Source of the DNA: Aphelocoma coerulescens
Taxonomy: Eukaryota; Chordata; Aves; Passeriformes; Corvidae
Length of the DNA: 64,000 nucleotides
Direction: 5' to 3'
Assembly (NCBI RefSeq): GCF_041296385.1
Contig: NC_091013.1
Span: 8,074,001-8,138,000, forward strand
In this document: piece after piece, positions 1-11,040 of the stretch
Position numbering within the stretch: the first letter of the stretch is position 1
How the letters are laid out: the number at the start of each line of letters is the position of its first letter
Made by a program: the position numbers and the translations under genes
Notes under the pieces: model-generated
Seen by the model: the letters and a program-made list of their open reading frames with translations, nothing else
What the model was told of the DNA's origin: nothing
Database searches by the model: none

Positions 1-3000
1 CCTCTCCTGCAGCAGAAAAAGCTGTTCCTACGTGGAGGCGATATTGCAAAAATCAAACACAGCGCAAGGGGAAATCTGCCTCTGGGTTCCCATGTAAAAT
101 AAAGGAAGTATGTGGAGCAGGTAAACTAAGGGGAATATCTGCAGCCTTTTCCCCATTTTCTGGAGAGTGTCCTAATGCCACAGAACTCTGTATGTGACAG
201 CATGACATCAGTACTGCATTTAAATATTTTGATGCCCTCCATCCTGTCCCAGTTCCTGGTTTGGGACAGAATGGGGGTCTCAAATAAAAGCAGTCTGCAG
301 CAAAACACCGAGTGTTTGGAAAACTGTCTATGAAGGATTGCAGACACTTCAGCAGAGTGGAAGCAGGAGATGAGAAGTTTTCCAGGAGAGGGTTACCGAG
401 TGGCCTTAGGGATGGACAGACTCCAAAAGCATCAGTTATTCACTTGAACGGGTATGTTTTGGGCTTTGAACATCTTACAATCATACAACTGGGAGTCAGA
501 TCTCCCCATGCAGACTCTAGGACTTCTTCCCTCACAGCTGCTTGGGTGCTCTTCTCCAAGTTTGAGGACTGTCAGACTGAGAGGAGCTGTATTTTGTCCC
601 TGAAGTCAAAGGAACCAGACAGAGGACATCTTGATTGCCTTGATAAAGTTGTCAGTGAATGGTCATCCACATCACATACAATCTGAGTATCCCCAGGGTG
701 ATCCAGGAAATGTGTGTACCTGTGTTCACTGCTGTGCCGAGTCCATGCCTGACCTCTGCAAGTACATCCACCTGGTACCTCTTACAAGAAAAACAGCATG
801 TTGAAGTAAATTTTGATCATCTGTACTACATGTGGGACCTGAAGCCCTCCTGCAAGAGGATTTTGATGCTCTGATTTAAGGGATGAAATAAAACTGTTTG
901 TGAAGGCAAAGTTTGCCTCTGTGTTTTAGGCAGAGCAACACCAATGATTTTAATTGCATGTCCCCTTGGGGGAAGCAACGTCAGCAGCTCCATTGATTGG
1001 ACTTCAGTCTGTGGTCAGTAGCAAGCACAAAAACTTAAGAGGAAAAGGATGTGTCTGACAGAAAGAAAAAAAAGGGTTTTCTCCCTGTTGGGAGCCTTGT
1101 GGAAGACATTTATTAGTGATGCTGGACCAGCTGTGTCTGCACCACAGGGTCCTGTACTGGGCAGGCTGCAGACCCACATACACAGCAATATGGGGGAACA
1201 TGCTGAGATGCCTCATGCTGTTGGTGTTGTGCTCTGGGGGACATCCTTAAGGAGAGAACTTCCCCACCTGTCAGAAAAAGACATATGATTTTGTTTGTCA
1301 CAGGGGATTAAAGGCACCATGGTACAGAAGGAAGACCCGACCTCTCAGCGATGGGATCTGCGGTCTGTGCTGTGGCAGTTTATCTGGTGGCCATCTAATG
1401 CAGCTCATAAACGGGGTTCCAGCATCTGAAGGGACATAAGAATTACTTTACATTCCTCTTCTTATTTTATGTTATTAATAAACAATTTTATTATTACTCT
1501 ACCTGCTGTTGTGCCTTCCTTATTGACATCCACAGAGACCCCTGCACCTCCCTGTGCAGAATGCCCTCTGATGCCCCTTGAAGTCCCTCGGAGGGGCTGA
1601 TTCATGAGGAGCTGGTCCAGGGTCTTTCAGTCTGACGAAGAGCGGGGTTTGCTCATTCTGTGCACAGGAGCTCATCCCAGGGGGCACAGCAGGCAGAGTG
1701 CAGGCAGCCATGTAGGCAGCTCACTGCTACTTCTTGTGCGTGTGACAGGAGCCGGGGTGAGAGGCCATGATGGCGTACAGGAGGCTGGACAGCTGGATCC
1801 AGGCAAGGGGGCCGCTAATTCAACCTTCCCACCTATGAGGAGAAACAGCTGCTGCTGCCACTGCAGACAGAGCTCAGAGCAAAGCCATGGTGTTGGCTTC
1901 CCAGCTTGGGTGATCCTCCCCCTCCTGGGCTGCTGCCTGCCAGGATGAGTCACGCTTGCCGCTGGAGCCGGGGCTTGGTCCCATGCCAGGAACGCGCTCC
2001 GGAGGGAGACCGCAGAGAAATACAGAATAATTTGCAAATCCGTAGAAAAACCCCATTGCTTCCCAGCGCGGGTCTCTCGGCAGGTGCCAGAGTGTGTTTC
2101 TAGCAGGTGTCACCTGCCCGTGTGTGCTCCTGGGGGACAGGCTCCTGTGCCAGGTGACCTGGCAGGTCTGTGGTGTGCTGGGGATGGGCTGAGTGCTGGA
2201 ACACGTTGATGCCAAGGGCTGCCTGTGCACGGGATGGGGCTGCTCCCACCGCAGGACCTTGTGAGCCATTAGCCAGGGCACGCATGGTGATGCGGCGCCG
2301 CAAGCGGAGAGGAACCCCGCTAGCCATAAAATGGCATGGAAGACCCCCAGGAGTCTTGTAGAACAGAATGGTGGAGTGTAATGAATAGTCAGACATATGG
2401 TAAAAATGAATTAATGTCGAGTTGCCATCCACTCTGCCATTTTTTGCTTTCAGTTTCCCCGCTGTGCCTGTCTCCTGGCATCACTGAATCTTGATTCAGG
2501 GAGAGGCAGCCAAGTAGCTTCCTGTGAAGCCAACATCACATCCTAAGTTGGCCAACAACTTGGTAGTGCTTTCTCCTGGCTCCATCTGGCTGGGACTGTC
2601 TTGCCTGGCCCGGTGGAGAGTGACCCAGCCCCAGAGGCATGGGTCTCTGTCTCCTCCCCTCTGGCAGGGAGCCACCTGCCCTTGGGAGATGCCAGTCGAT
2701 GGTGAGTACAAGTGCCTTCAAGTAGGAACTGCTGTGAGCACATCAAAGCAAGTCCTGGATCTCAGCTCTCACAGCTGCAGAAGCCGTGGCCCAATGCAGG
2801 ACTGCAGGAGGTTCACCTGGAGCTCCTGGAGAGCTCTGTGACTGGGGTGCAGTGGCTTGTCTGCTGTGTGGGGGACGCCAGCTGTTTCAGCAATGTCCTG
2901 ACAGAGTAAAGAAGAAAGGTGCAGCCTGGTGGAGCAAACTTGCAGGAATGACTTTTGAGAGCCTGATGCATGGCTACAGGCAGCACCAGTGCAGATGTGT

Positions 3001-3880
3001 GTGTGTATGTGCTTGTGTGAGCGCACATGTGCACGTGCGTACCTTGAATAATCCTAATTTTCCTACCAAGAAGTAGAAGAACGCCATGTACCATGAGGCA
3101 GTTTATGCACTGCAAGGACATGCTAAAAAACTTGCATAGTCCAAGAACTGAACCAGAAAAGGGCAGGAATATTATATCCATCCTCCGCCTTCCTGCTTCA
3201 GCCTTTTCATCCACAAGCATCTCTTCTTGTGCTGAGCACAGCACAGATGGGCTTTCTCCAAACTGAGCGTGGTGCTTCTTTGCCCTTGGAACTGCTGCTG
3301 CTATGTCTCAGTTTGGGCCTCAGGGGGTAAAACAGAGGGGCAGGAGCACAGCTGGGGGGCTGTGCGGGCAGGGAATGCTCTCTGCCGGCATACCTGGGGA
3401 GCCTGCCTGCCCGCGGGTGCAGCTGGAGGAGCGGTTCGGTGGCAGCAGCACAGGCTGAGGGCAGGCGTTTGCATGTGTGTGTGAATGCACGTGTGCACCC
3501 GTGCCACAGAATATGGAAATGCTTGTGCTGAAAGAGTGAAAGAGGAGCTACAGTCTGGGGACACGTATCTGGCTGCAGCTACGCCTCTTCTTGCTCCTGG
3601 GTACCTCCATCCTGGAGTGGGGAGCATCGCACCCGCTTCCCTCACCACAGCACCCGCAGCCCCTTGCGGCGCCTGGGAAGGCTGTGCGGTTTTAATCAAG
3701 GCTCCTCGCTGAAAGCAAGCTTCCTCTCCTTCAGGAAAAAAACCCCTCGCTGACTTAAAAAACAGCTGTCGCGGTACAGATCCTATTCTTGGATTTCTTG
3801 GAAAAAAGGGAGTGCTTGTAGGGGCTAAAGGGCAGGAGACGTAGGTCGGGTACTCGCGTTCTGCTGCTGCCTCAGCCGCT
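1..3880. other. Unique non-coding sequence, no gene seen
   Basis: Mixed-composition sequence with stop codons in all frames and no coding exon I can support. Two AATAAA hexamers on the + strand (887-892 and 1477-1482) could act as polyadenylation signals. The second is followed by a GT-containing stretch, but no upstream exon supports a transcript. The interval 3.26-3.72 kb is GC-richer. A GT-rich microsatellite is listed separately. No recognisable transposon. Confidence 0.6.
2995..3041 (+). repeat. Impure GT/AC-rich microsatellite
   Basis: Alternating purine-pyrimidine run dominated by TG dinucleotides, interrupted by AT, CT and GC steps. It is an impure, probably old dinucleotide repeat. 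Such alternating tracts can adopt Z-DNA in principle; nothing here shows a function. Confidence 0.85.
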
Positions 3881-3886
3881 GAATTC

Positions 3887-3894
3887 TCACGTGA
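3887..3894. promoter_or_regulatory. Palindromic E-box TCACGTGA
   Basis: Perfect 8-bp palindrome TCACGTGA, the symmetric CACGTG E-box preferred by bHLH-leucine-zipper factors of the MITF/TFE and USF type (established knowledge). It lies at the edge of a candidate regulatory block (3900-4060) containing AT-rich and TCACATCACATT words. An 8-bp match can occur by chance, so function is only inferred. Confidence 0.3.
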
Positions 3895-3899
3895 TGGGA

Positions 3900-4440
3900 G
3901 GCAAATCACTTATTTTTTATATTATGTAGGACGAGGGGAGAGATAGGAAAAGAAGAGGACAGTGCTATTAAGCAACCTTTGTGAAGCGATTTAAAATCCA
4001 CAGTGGAAAAAGCCATAAATGTCACATCACATTCATTACTGAGCAGCGGCGGCTGTGGCCGTGGCTCGCAGCGAGTTGCTGTGGCCGGGCCAGCCTTGGC
4101 AGGCTGTTCCCCTGCCGCCAGGATCTGTCCCTCCCACTGCCGCCTCCCGAAGTAATTTTTATTATCCAGCAATCACCTGTGACCCTGAGATATTTTTAAT
4201 GCCTGCATTTTTAGCGCTGCTGTTCTGCGGGCGCGGGGCTGTTCAGCCAGGCAGCGCTCCCTCCCTGCCGCTGCTGCCGCCGCCGCCTCCTCCTCCTCCT
4301 CCTCCTCCCTTGGGCGCCTGGGCTCCTTCCCTTGCGCAGGCAGCCTGCTCCTGCCGCCCACAGCGGAGATCAGACGCAGCGGCAGCTGGGGAAACAATTG
4401 GGTGCCAAATTAGAGCGGCTCTTCAAGTAATTGACTGATG
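3900..4440. promoter_or_regulatory. Candidate CNE with adjoining CpG-rich block
   Basis: The first half is AT-rich, with short words resembling homeodomain and MEIS-type sites. The second half (about 4040-4400) is GC- and CpG-rich and contains a GCC/TCC triplet run. It ends in homeodomain-like AAATTAGAG and AATTGACTG words. Retained CpGs suggest low germline methylation. This may be an enhancer or a small CpG island. No exon or clear core promoter is visible. Confidence 0.3.
4266..4309 (+). repeat. GCC/TCC trinucleotide repeat
   Basis: A run of GCC/GCT triplets passes directly into seven or so TCC triplets. On the opposite strand it reads as a Glu/Ala homopolymer and on this strand as a Pro homopolymer, which explains the open frames crossing it. 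It is simple-sequence DNA, not evidence of a gene. Confidence 0.9.
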
Positions 4441-4454
4441 GAGCCGCGCTCCTA

Positions 4455-4457
<3 letters not shown>

Positions 4458-4490
<33 letters not shown>
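4458..4490 (+). repeat. Poly(A) tract, 33 nt
   Basis: Uninterrupted A run. Upstream sequence is not a recognisable retrocopy or SINE and I see no flanking target-site duplication, so I treat it as simple sequence rather than a retroposon tail. Length may be affected by assembly or slippage. Confidence 0.95.
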
Positions 4491-4493
<3 letters not shown>

Positions 4494-5879
4494 TAAAAGC
4501 CCCAGTTTCGCAGTATGAGTCACCGGAGCGGCTGTGCTCGGAGCTGTTTAAAAGTCAGACGATGGTGGAGGTCAGGGGATGGAGCTGTTTTGCTCCGTGC
4601 TGCCAAGGCTAGCCCCTCTCCTGGGAAAAGCCCAGGGTTTGCCTGGCCGTGCTGGGGCAGAGCTGCGAGATGCTCGAGTGATGCAACCCAGCCGCATGAA
4701 ACTCATCTCCCCTCCGCCCATGTGCTCAGCCGCGGCTCCCCCGGGCTCGGGGTGAGACCCCCGACAGCCGCAGACACTCTCGGCTGCAGACACACCAACA
4801 GCTACAAGACAGCTCCTGAAGGGATGTTTTAGTCAAGCAGTCAGGAGGGAAAACTTTCTCCAGACCTGGGCTAACCTTGCACCCTCTCCTGCTCCTCGTA
4901 GTGGGAACAGCCAGAGCGCTGTGGGCTCCAACTAATCTTGAGTCCTGCCAGCACCTTGAACCACAGCCCTGGCTGGGGAGCAGTGCTGAGCCCTTCCAGA
5001 CATGGAGGACAGTAAATCTGACCTTAATTAGTCTTAAAGGACCATGCAGATGAGTATTCCCCCCTGCTTTCCCTCCATCATTAAAATTTTAACCGCTTTC
5101 TTGCAAGAAGTAAGGCTAGAGAAACCAAGAAGCAAATTTCACATTATCAGGACTCGGGGAACTGGGGCTGCAACAAAACCTCCTGATATCCCAAGACTCA
5201 CAAGATAGAGAGATTATCTTTGTAGCTCATGCAGCACTGTGTGGGCAGTCAAAACCAGCAATGACACTCTCACTCATCCTCTTTCCCACACTTTCAAGTG
5301 GAAAAGAGAAAGATTTCTGCATGCTGCAGGTATTGTCACTATTAGAAGTTACCTTGGTACTTATGAAAAAATGTAAGCAAGCAAATTTTATTCAGGGAAC
5401 CGGCCAAAGCCCTTCTTGACTGTCAAACAGGTGACTCTCAGTGTGGTGACTTGATTAAGGGATAAGGATGTCTGTCCTTCATCCTGTCGTGCCTTGTCTC
5501 CCAGCTCTACCCCCAAAGAAATGCCACGTTCAAAACAGGCTGGGCTTTCCATGCTCCTTCGTACCAGTCTTCTCCTCAGGAGCAATACTCTGGAGCAAAA
5601 TACAGAGCAAAAATTCTGCATGGGTTTCCCATACAAAACTCGGGAAGAGTACACAGCGTTCAGAGCCAGGCTGTGGACAAACCAGGGTGTAAGCCTGTAG
5701 CTATGGCCAGTACACCTTTGTGGGCTGTTCCCAGACATGACCTGCTCTTTGCCTTCCAGGGGCTTTTTCCTCACCCTGAGCTGTGTCAGAGAGAGCAGTG
5801 TGCCCTCACCTTGCTGTTCCCAAAGCCCTTTGCAGCTTGAAGTGTTTTGATTTAGGCTTTTTTTTTGACCTGTCAGAGC
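4491..5879. other. Unique non-coding sequence, no gene seen
   Basis: No repeat or exon recognised. Composition moves from GC-rich (4.5-4.8 kb) to balanced. Open frames here are short and lack recognisable domains. Confidence 0.55.
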
Positions 5880-6130
5880 AACCCAGATAACGTGGGCTGC
5901 AAAGCCAAGCAGCCGAGCGCTGTTCTTTGAATGCTCGTTTCCTCATCGCTGATGTCTAGCCCTTATATATTTTTCATGGAAGGTTGTGGCGACGCTGCAA
6001 AGGCGCCTCCTTGCCTTTCCCCAGGTCTGATTGTTTCCTCCAGCTTTGCGTACAAGGGGGTTAATTAGAAGCCGGTAATTCCCGCCCAGCCAAGTGTGGA
6101 AACCTGATCAGGAGCCAGCAGCGAGAGGGA
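5880..6130. promoter_or_regulatory. Candidate conserved non-coding element
   Basis: Dense in regulatory-looking words: a TATATATT run near 5964-5972, TTAATTAG at 6061-6068 and GGTAATT near 6074-6080, with retained CpGs between them. No reading frame or repeat explains the block. Homeodomain proteins bind TAATTA-type cores (established). That this block is an enhancer is inference from texture only. Confidence 0.35.
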
Positions 6131-6779
6131 GGTGAGGCAGGGATTAGTCCTTCGCAGGCGGCAGGAGCGCGACTTCCTGGCCCCATTCCTAACACGGAGG
6201 AGGGTTTGGGTCACTCCCTGCGTCGTTCCAGTGAGGACCCCCCAGCAGAAGAATGTGCATCCTTGGCTGTTCAGAAAGAGACCATGGCACATCTCTGGGA
6301 CACATTCGGCCAGTGAAGAGACTTTATAGCCTCGTGGAGTTGGGTTGTGGGGTGGGGGTGGCTGATTTTGCCTGTACGCCAGCTCCACCAGAAGTCTGCC
6401 CTCTGTTCCTGCGTGGATGGGGAGAGTGTCTGTGTGTGTCTGTGCGAGAAAACGGAGCGCTGGCTCATGCTATTTCCTCCCTTCCCTTGGGGCTTGACTG
6501 GGTCCCATTTTTTACCTCTGCTGCTGCTCTAATAAAAAAAAGTGGCTCAGCCAATTCTCTTGAACCTGAACGCAAAAGGAAGGAGACAGGGAGTGAAAAA
6601 TGTGAAATCAAATAGGATTTTTTTTCCCAACCAGCCGCAGTCACCAGGGAGTGGGGCTGGGAACACTGTGGCCGTCCCCAGCAGCAGGTTGGGGAGCAAT
6701 AGTTACTCGTGCTGGAACCAGGAGCAGGAGTGCTGCTCTCCCCGTCTGAGGGAGCTCGTTACTGCCTCGAGTTTGCTTA

Positions 6780-7060
6780 AAATACAGCTCTAATTACCTG
6801 TTTAAACAATAGCTCTGTCCCTTCCTTGGTCTATGAAGACTGCACACGTTTTAATTATCGGGAAGACCTTGGCCATTCACCTTTCCGAGGTATGTAATGC
6901 TTCCAGTCAAATGCCTGCCCTGATGCACTCTGTTACTACGCCACCTCTCGAACTCTCACTGGTGGAAAACTGCAGGATGTTGCTGGTGAAATGACATTCT
7001 CTGGCAGATATTTTTTCTGCATAATCATGGTATTTGGGTTAATTTTGCTTTGCTGGGCAC
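6780..7060. promoter_or_regulatory. Candidate conserved non-coding element
   Basis: Contains TAATTAC near 6791-6797, a GTTTAAACAA forkhead-like word near 6800-6809, TTAATTAT at 6851-6858 and an ATAATCATGG word near the 3' side. The mix of TAAT cores and preserved CpGs differs from the plainer sequence on either side. Conservation cannot be seen from one genome, so the enhancer reading is an inference. Confidence 0.35.
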
Positions 7061-8236
7061 ATTAGTCTTTGGCTCCTAAAAAAGAATACGCAGGCCCTCT
7101 TCCTGCCTTTCCTTTTCCCCTGTGCACACATGAAAAATAGGGCTTAGATTGTATCTGAATGTGTGATGATGTTCTAGTCCTGTAAATGAATGCCAAAGCT
7201 GTTCCTGGGAGAGGAACACCTGTTTTAGAGAGAGTGTAACCAGCACGGGAAGGGCTTACCTTTTCCTTTGCCCCAACATAGATCCACTCACCCCAGAATC
7301 GTGTTTTCTCCCCACAAAGCCTTCCATTTTGGGGTATTTTTCTTTTCCTAGTAAGCAGCGGGCTGGGAAATGTTTCCAATCACAGAGCAGCGCAGCAAGA
7401 GATCCTGCTGAGTTAAACACCCAGAGGCAATGGAAGCACTGCCGTCTCTGGGCAGGCTAACCCAGCTTTCCTGGGACTCAGCTGAGCAGCCGTGGGAGCC
7501 TGACCAGCAGGAGAAATGCTGCAGGTAACAAGCATCCTTCCTCAAGGGCCCTTTCCTCATGGATGCCAGGTGGGCAGAAGCTGGGATACCCTGGGACCCA
7601 AAGTCTCAGCGGCTGTCCCAGCGGCTGGCAGTGACACAGGGCAAGGGTAGGGCTATTCCCAGCAGGCAGCAACTTCTTCTGGATATCCATCAGTGTGCAT
7701 AGGAAGGCATCCCACTGCTACACTGGGCCCAGGTGATGAAAGGATGGCAAGAGAGCTTTGCTTCAGAGGAGTGCCTGAGAAGGGCACCAGGATGCTCAGA
7801 AGAGGAGAAGACACAAATTTATAGTCAGAGAGAAGGAGGAGGCCAAACACTGCCCGGCCCGTAAGTCTCAGCCTCTGAAACCTTGAAACTTGTCTGTGAA
7901 ACCTTGTCTGTGGGGTTTGAGCCAGCCAGCTGGGAGGAACCCAGAATAAATGCAGCAAGCTGCCCGGAGGGTCTGGAGCTGTAAATCTCCACAGCCTGGA
8001 TTTAAAGAGCTGCCAGAACTTTTCACGAGGATAGGAAAGTGCTGGGGAAGCAGCAGAGGAACACCTGGCTGTTTCTTCCTCCCTCCTCTGCTGTCCTGCC
8101 TCTTGGGGTTTTTGCCTTCCCTTCAGGAGTTGCTGAAGCGTAATGGAGCCTTTTGGGACTGGAAGGTACTACTCTGATTTAGGGTAATTGCCTATATGTC
8201 ATGATTCAGCGCATCAGTTGAGCACTCGTCCACCTC
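7061..8236. other. Unique non-coding sequence, no gene seen
   Basis: Balanced, non-repetitive sequence with short open frames on both strands and no recognised domain, transposon or microsatellite. Confidence 0.55.
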
Positions 8237-8264
8237 TGGACATGATTAACTGGACATGATTAAC
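8237..8264 (+). repeat. Tandem duplication of 14-bp TGGACATGATTAAC
   Basis: Two exact head-to-tail copies of a 14-bp unit. Each contains an ATGATTAAC word, close to homeodomain and HNF1 half-site sequences. The duplication doubles a potential binding site just upstream of a candidate regulatory block. It may be simple slippage. Confidence 0.9.
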
Positions 8265-8329
8265 TGCAAAGACCACAGGGATTTTCCATGGGACTTAGGC
8301 ATGTGCTTCCCTGCTGTGCAGACCACAGT

Positions 8330-8600
8330 TCCCCATTACCATGACCGACTTCGGTGGGGCTGCTGGAGAGCAAATGGAAGAATTCAGCTCTTTTGTATCA
8401 GATCCCCCTTTGTTTTATCTGACTGCTGAAATTGCAGAGCTGGAATATTTCAAAATATTTTCTCAGCTGGCTACGAAATGCGAGGGTTTCTTTGGGGGGA
8501 ACGGCTCATTTATTCTCCAGCCAGATCAAGCACCTCCAGCTAATGATGAAGCATCACGACACATTGAAGTCCTGCTAATGGCAGTGTCCTGAGGAGTGAA
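8330..8600 (+). promoter_or_regulatory. Candidate CNE containing an 83-codon open frame
   Basis: Block with CTAATGATGAAGC and CTGCTAATGGC homeodomain-like words. An ATG at 8341 in an acceptable context (A at -3) opens 83 codons to a stop at 8590-8592. The predicted peptide is acidic and phenylalanine-rich and matches no family I recognise. Sequence just upstream (about 8285-8310) weakly resembles a decayed ancient repeat. I favour regulatory DNA over a small protein, but a phylogenetic coding test would decide. Confidence 0.3.
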
Positions 8601-8728
8601 GATAAACAGTCCTTGCCGCAGCATGGGGGGACGCCGATCCCTCCCCTCCGCTGATGACAGAGGGATGAGTAAAGGAAAAGGGGAGGGGAAAAAACGTGCT
8701 GCTCTGGATGCCCCAGTTTTCTTTTGCC

Positions 8729-8754
8729 TTTTTTTTTTTTTTTTTTTTTTTTTT
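8729..8754 (+). repeat. Poly(T) tract, 26 nt
   Basis: Uninterrupted T run. It could be the complement of a retroposon tail, but the sequence downstream on this strand is not a recognisable SINE or retrocopy, so it is recorded as simple sequence. Confidence 0.95.
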
Positions 8755-8839
8755 ATTAATACCTAGTAGCCTTTCCACAGCTAAGCAAAGAATCCCTTTC
8801 ATCCGCTGGTCTGTTTTCTACCTTTGATGGCCAGCCTTT

Positions 8840-9250
8840 CATTTTACTTTGAGGTGTCCCCGCTCAGAAAGCGCCTTGCTGCCTAGCCAGCACATTTGTT
8901 CCTCCCTGGCCGGATGCAGATGTGACCAATTTGCTTCCCCGACACAATGCAAGTGGAGAGAGGAGGAAGCTCTGTGGAGCCCAGTCGTGCGGCAGAAGGC
9001 AGCGAGGAGAGCGCCGCGCTATTTATTCCCTGGCTTCCACCGGGGTCTTCAGTGTCCCGGGAATGGTAAATCTTAACTTTCATGCTATAGTGCACCGGGA
9101 TGCAATTTACTTCAAAGCCAGCATAAATCCCCGGCTGCTGCTTATTTCACAGGGCTGTTACATAAAAAGGGCTTACGCACTTCGGTCCCGGGAACAGGTT
9201 TGCACTTTTTGCCGTGGATCTCAACTGAAAGGCCTGCAGCTGGTCTGAAA
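8840..9250. promoter_or_regulatory. Candidate conserved non-coding element
   Basis: CpG-retaining sequence with AT-rich words (TGCAATTTACTTC, GCATAAATCC, CTTATTTC) interleaved with GC-rich segments. No repeat or supported coding frame. Its texture is like that of vertebrate developmental enhancers; this is inference. Confidence 0.35.
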
Positions 9251-10020
9251 ATCTCACAAAGGCCACAAAAACTAGACTGTCCCTGCCCTTCTGAGCCACC
9301 CAAGTGCTGCACTTTGCCATGCCAGCCTTGGGAGCACTCTCCCTACGTGCAGCCCCACCGTTGCAGGGCAGTGACTCCCCCAGCACCGGGCTGGATGGGG
9401 AGGCGTAGGCAGGCTCTGGGATTATTGTTTTTTACCCTTAGGAAAAATGCCGGGGAGGGAGGGGAGGAAGGAAGCAAATTCCTCTTCTTTGCTACCACAG
9501 CTGTCTTGCCAAAGGAAAACTGAGAAAGCACTTTGGCCAGGAAAAGCTGCGTGTGAACTGGGTGCTGCCCTTGCGGGGGAGGGCTGGGGGCATGCGTGGG
9601 AGTGGGAATATCTGCCCTGCCTTGAGGCAGAAGGGCCTGGCCCTCATCTGCTCTGAGCCTTTTGGTCTCTGTGAATCCCCACAAAGTCATGCCACTTCAC
9701 ACTGACCCCGAGAGCTTTGTGTTCTATGGGTAACTTCAGAGATTTAAACAGGGGAGAGCTAAAAGACCTCTTTAGGCACATGAAGAAGGTATGTTTTCAG
9801 AAGTGACAGAGAGCCTGCAGAACTCAGACCCTAGTGTCAGGAGTGACGTGGGCAAGTAGAGCCCCAAATAACTTCCAGAAATGGGACTTCAGCTCTGTTT
9901 AAAAACTGTTTATCCATATCTTGGCCAGTAGAGTGGCTTCCTGTCTTGGGATGACTTTATGATGTGTATCCCATATCGCTGCCCTATGTCCAGAAATTAA
10001 TTCTTGTGCCTTTCTATGCC
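9251..10020. other. Unique non-coding sequence, no gene seen
   Basis: No recognisable feature. GC-richer between 9.25 and 9.65 kb, otherwise balanced. Open frames in this part are short and anonymous. Confidence 0.55.
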
Positions 10021-10024
10021 TTTA

Positions 10025-10112
10025 AACTGAGCCTGAGAGGGGAAAGGAAAAACTGAGCAAAACTTTCTCAAAGCAGTTTGCGGCTTGTTCAAGGTCACAC
10101 AGAGATAGCGAC
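10025..10112 (-). mobile_element. MIR-like ancient SINE fragment
   Basis: Contains the antisense of the familiar MIR core: an AAACTGAGCCTGAGAGG-type word followed about 50 bp later by TTCAAGGTCACACAG. The complement reads like the CTGTGTGACCTTG part of the MIR core. MIRs are ancient amniote tRNA-derived SINEs and survive in birds as decayed pieces. Identification is by eye on two short blocks, so confidence is moderate. Confidence 0.5.
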
Positions 10113-10439
10113 TTTTTTTCCAGCTGCGGCAGGGGAGGGAGGAGGCACCTGGCTTGTGGCTTTCCAGTCAGCTTTTGGCCAGTTGTTCAGTTTCCTTTTC
10201 TCTGGAGAGACTGAGAGTTGAACTTTGTTTTTCCTTCCCTGGAATTTTGGATTTTCTCCCTTTTCTACTGGACTGCTTCAACATCAGAGCACATCGGGAG
10301 GACTTTCCACCGGGCACAGAGGGCCTGGCCCTGGGCCAAGCCCCAGCTCCGAGGAGACCAAAGGGAGGACTCGAACACTTTCCCAGGTTTTTCCTCCACA
10401 GCGAGAGATTTTATTATTTAGCATTATTTTCCTTTTCCC

Positions 10440-11040
10440 ATGTGTTTGTTAAATAAATAGTTTTTATCTCCTTCACTTTCCTTCGAGGAAAATTTATTTT
10501 TCCTGAACTTGGTGGGGGAGGGGTGGTGACCTGCCTTCTCTCAGAGGATATATTTCTAAATTTGGCCAAACCGGAACACTTCCTCAGCCAGATTCTAGAC
10601 AGCCACCTTGCCTAGGAAGACTGGTCTTACACGATAGCGAATTAAAATCAAGCTAGGAAACACACGGTTAAATTTTTAAGAATTTAATTTCCTGGCTTAA
10701 TGTGGGAACCCAGGCATTTTCAGAATATTGCTTTTGGAATGAAAGAGGAGAAGAGAAATCCCTTCTGCCCTCTGTAGTTCAAGCATATTAATAATGTCTT
10801 AGTTGCAAAGCTGTTTATGCCTCCCTCCCCTCCCCTCGCCTCCTGCCGGGGTGCTGCTGTGTGTCTGCTCTCATCAGAGCGCCGCTATTAGCTGGCTTCA
10901 TTGTGCAGCAATGCTTCATCGTTAGCTAAAGTTGCTTTATCTTCGTGAGGGAGAAACAAGCCGTTCCTCTCGGAACCACCCATATTTCATGGCCAACTAA
11001 GCAATATTGCAAAAACATTGAGATTCCTCAATTTCCTTGA
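10440..11040. promoter_or_regulatory. Candidate CNE cluster, left part
   Basis: Long run of regulatory-looking sequence: AAATTTATTTTTCC, GAATTAAAATCAAGC, TTAAGAATTTAATTTCC, GCCGCTATTAGCTGG, CATCGTTAGC and CAATATTGCAAAAAC words. CpGs are preserved and there are no repeats. The interval from about 10860 to 11040 looks the most constrained of the window by eye. Open frames are not meaningful here. Likely an enhancer or part of one; the regulated gene is unknown. Confidence 0.45.

Noticed and set aside
1477..1530. AATAAA followed by GT-containing sequence, possible transcript 3' end
   Set aside because: The hexamer is common by chance and no upstream exon or coding sequence supports a gene.
3301..3909. 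Open frame of 202 codons, - strand
   Set aside because: Ala/Pro/Arg-rich frame in GC-rich DNA with few stops; no domain recognised.
4055..4438. Frame with a polyproline run
   Set aside because: Created by the TCC/GCC triplet repeat; not a proline-rich protein.
8280..8312. CATGGGACTTAGGCATGTGC resembling an ancient repeat
   Set aside because: Only one short block of similarity; too little to call.
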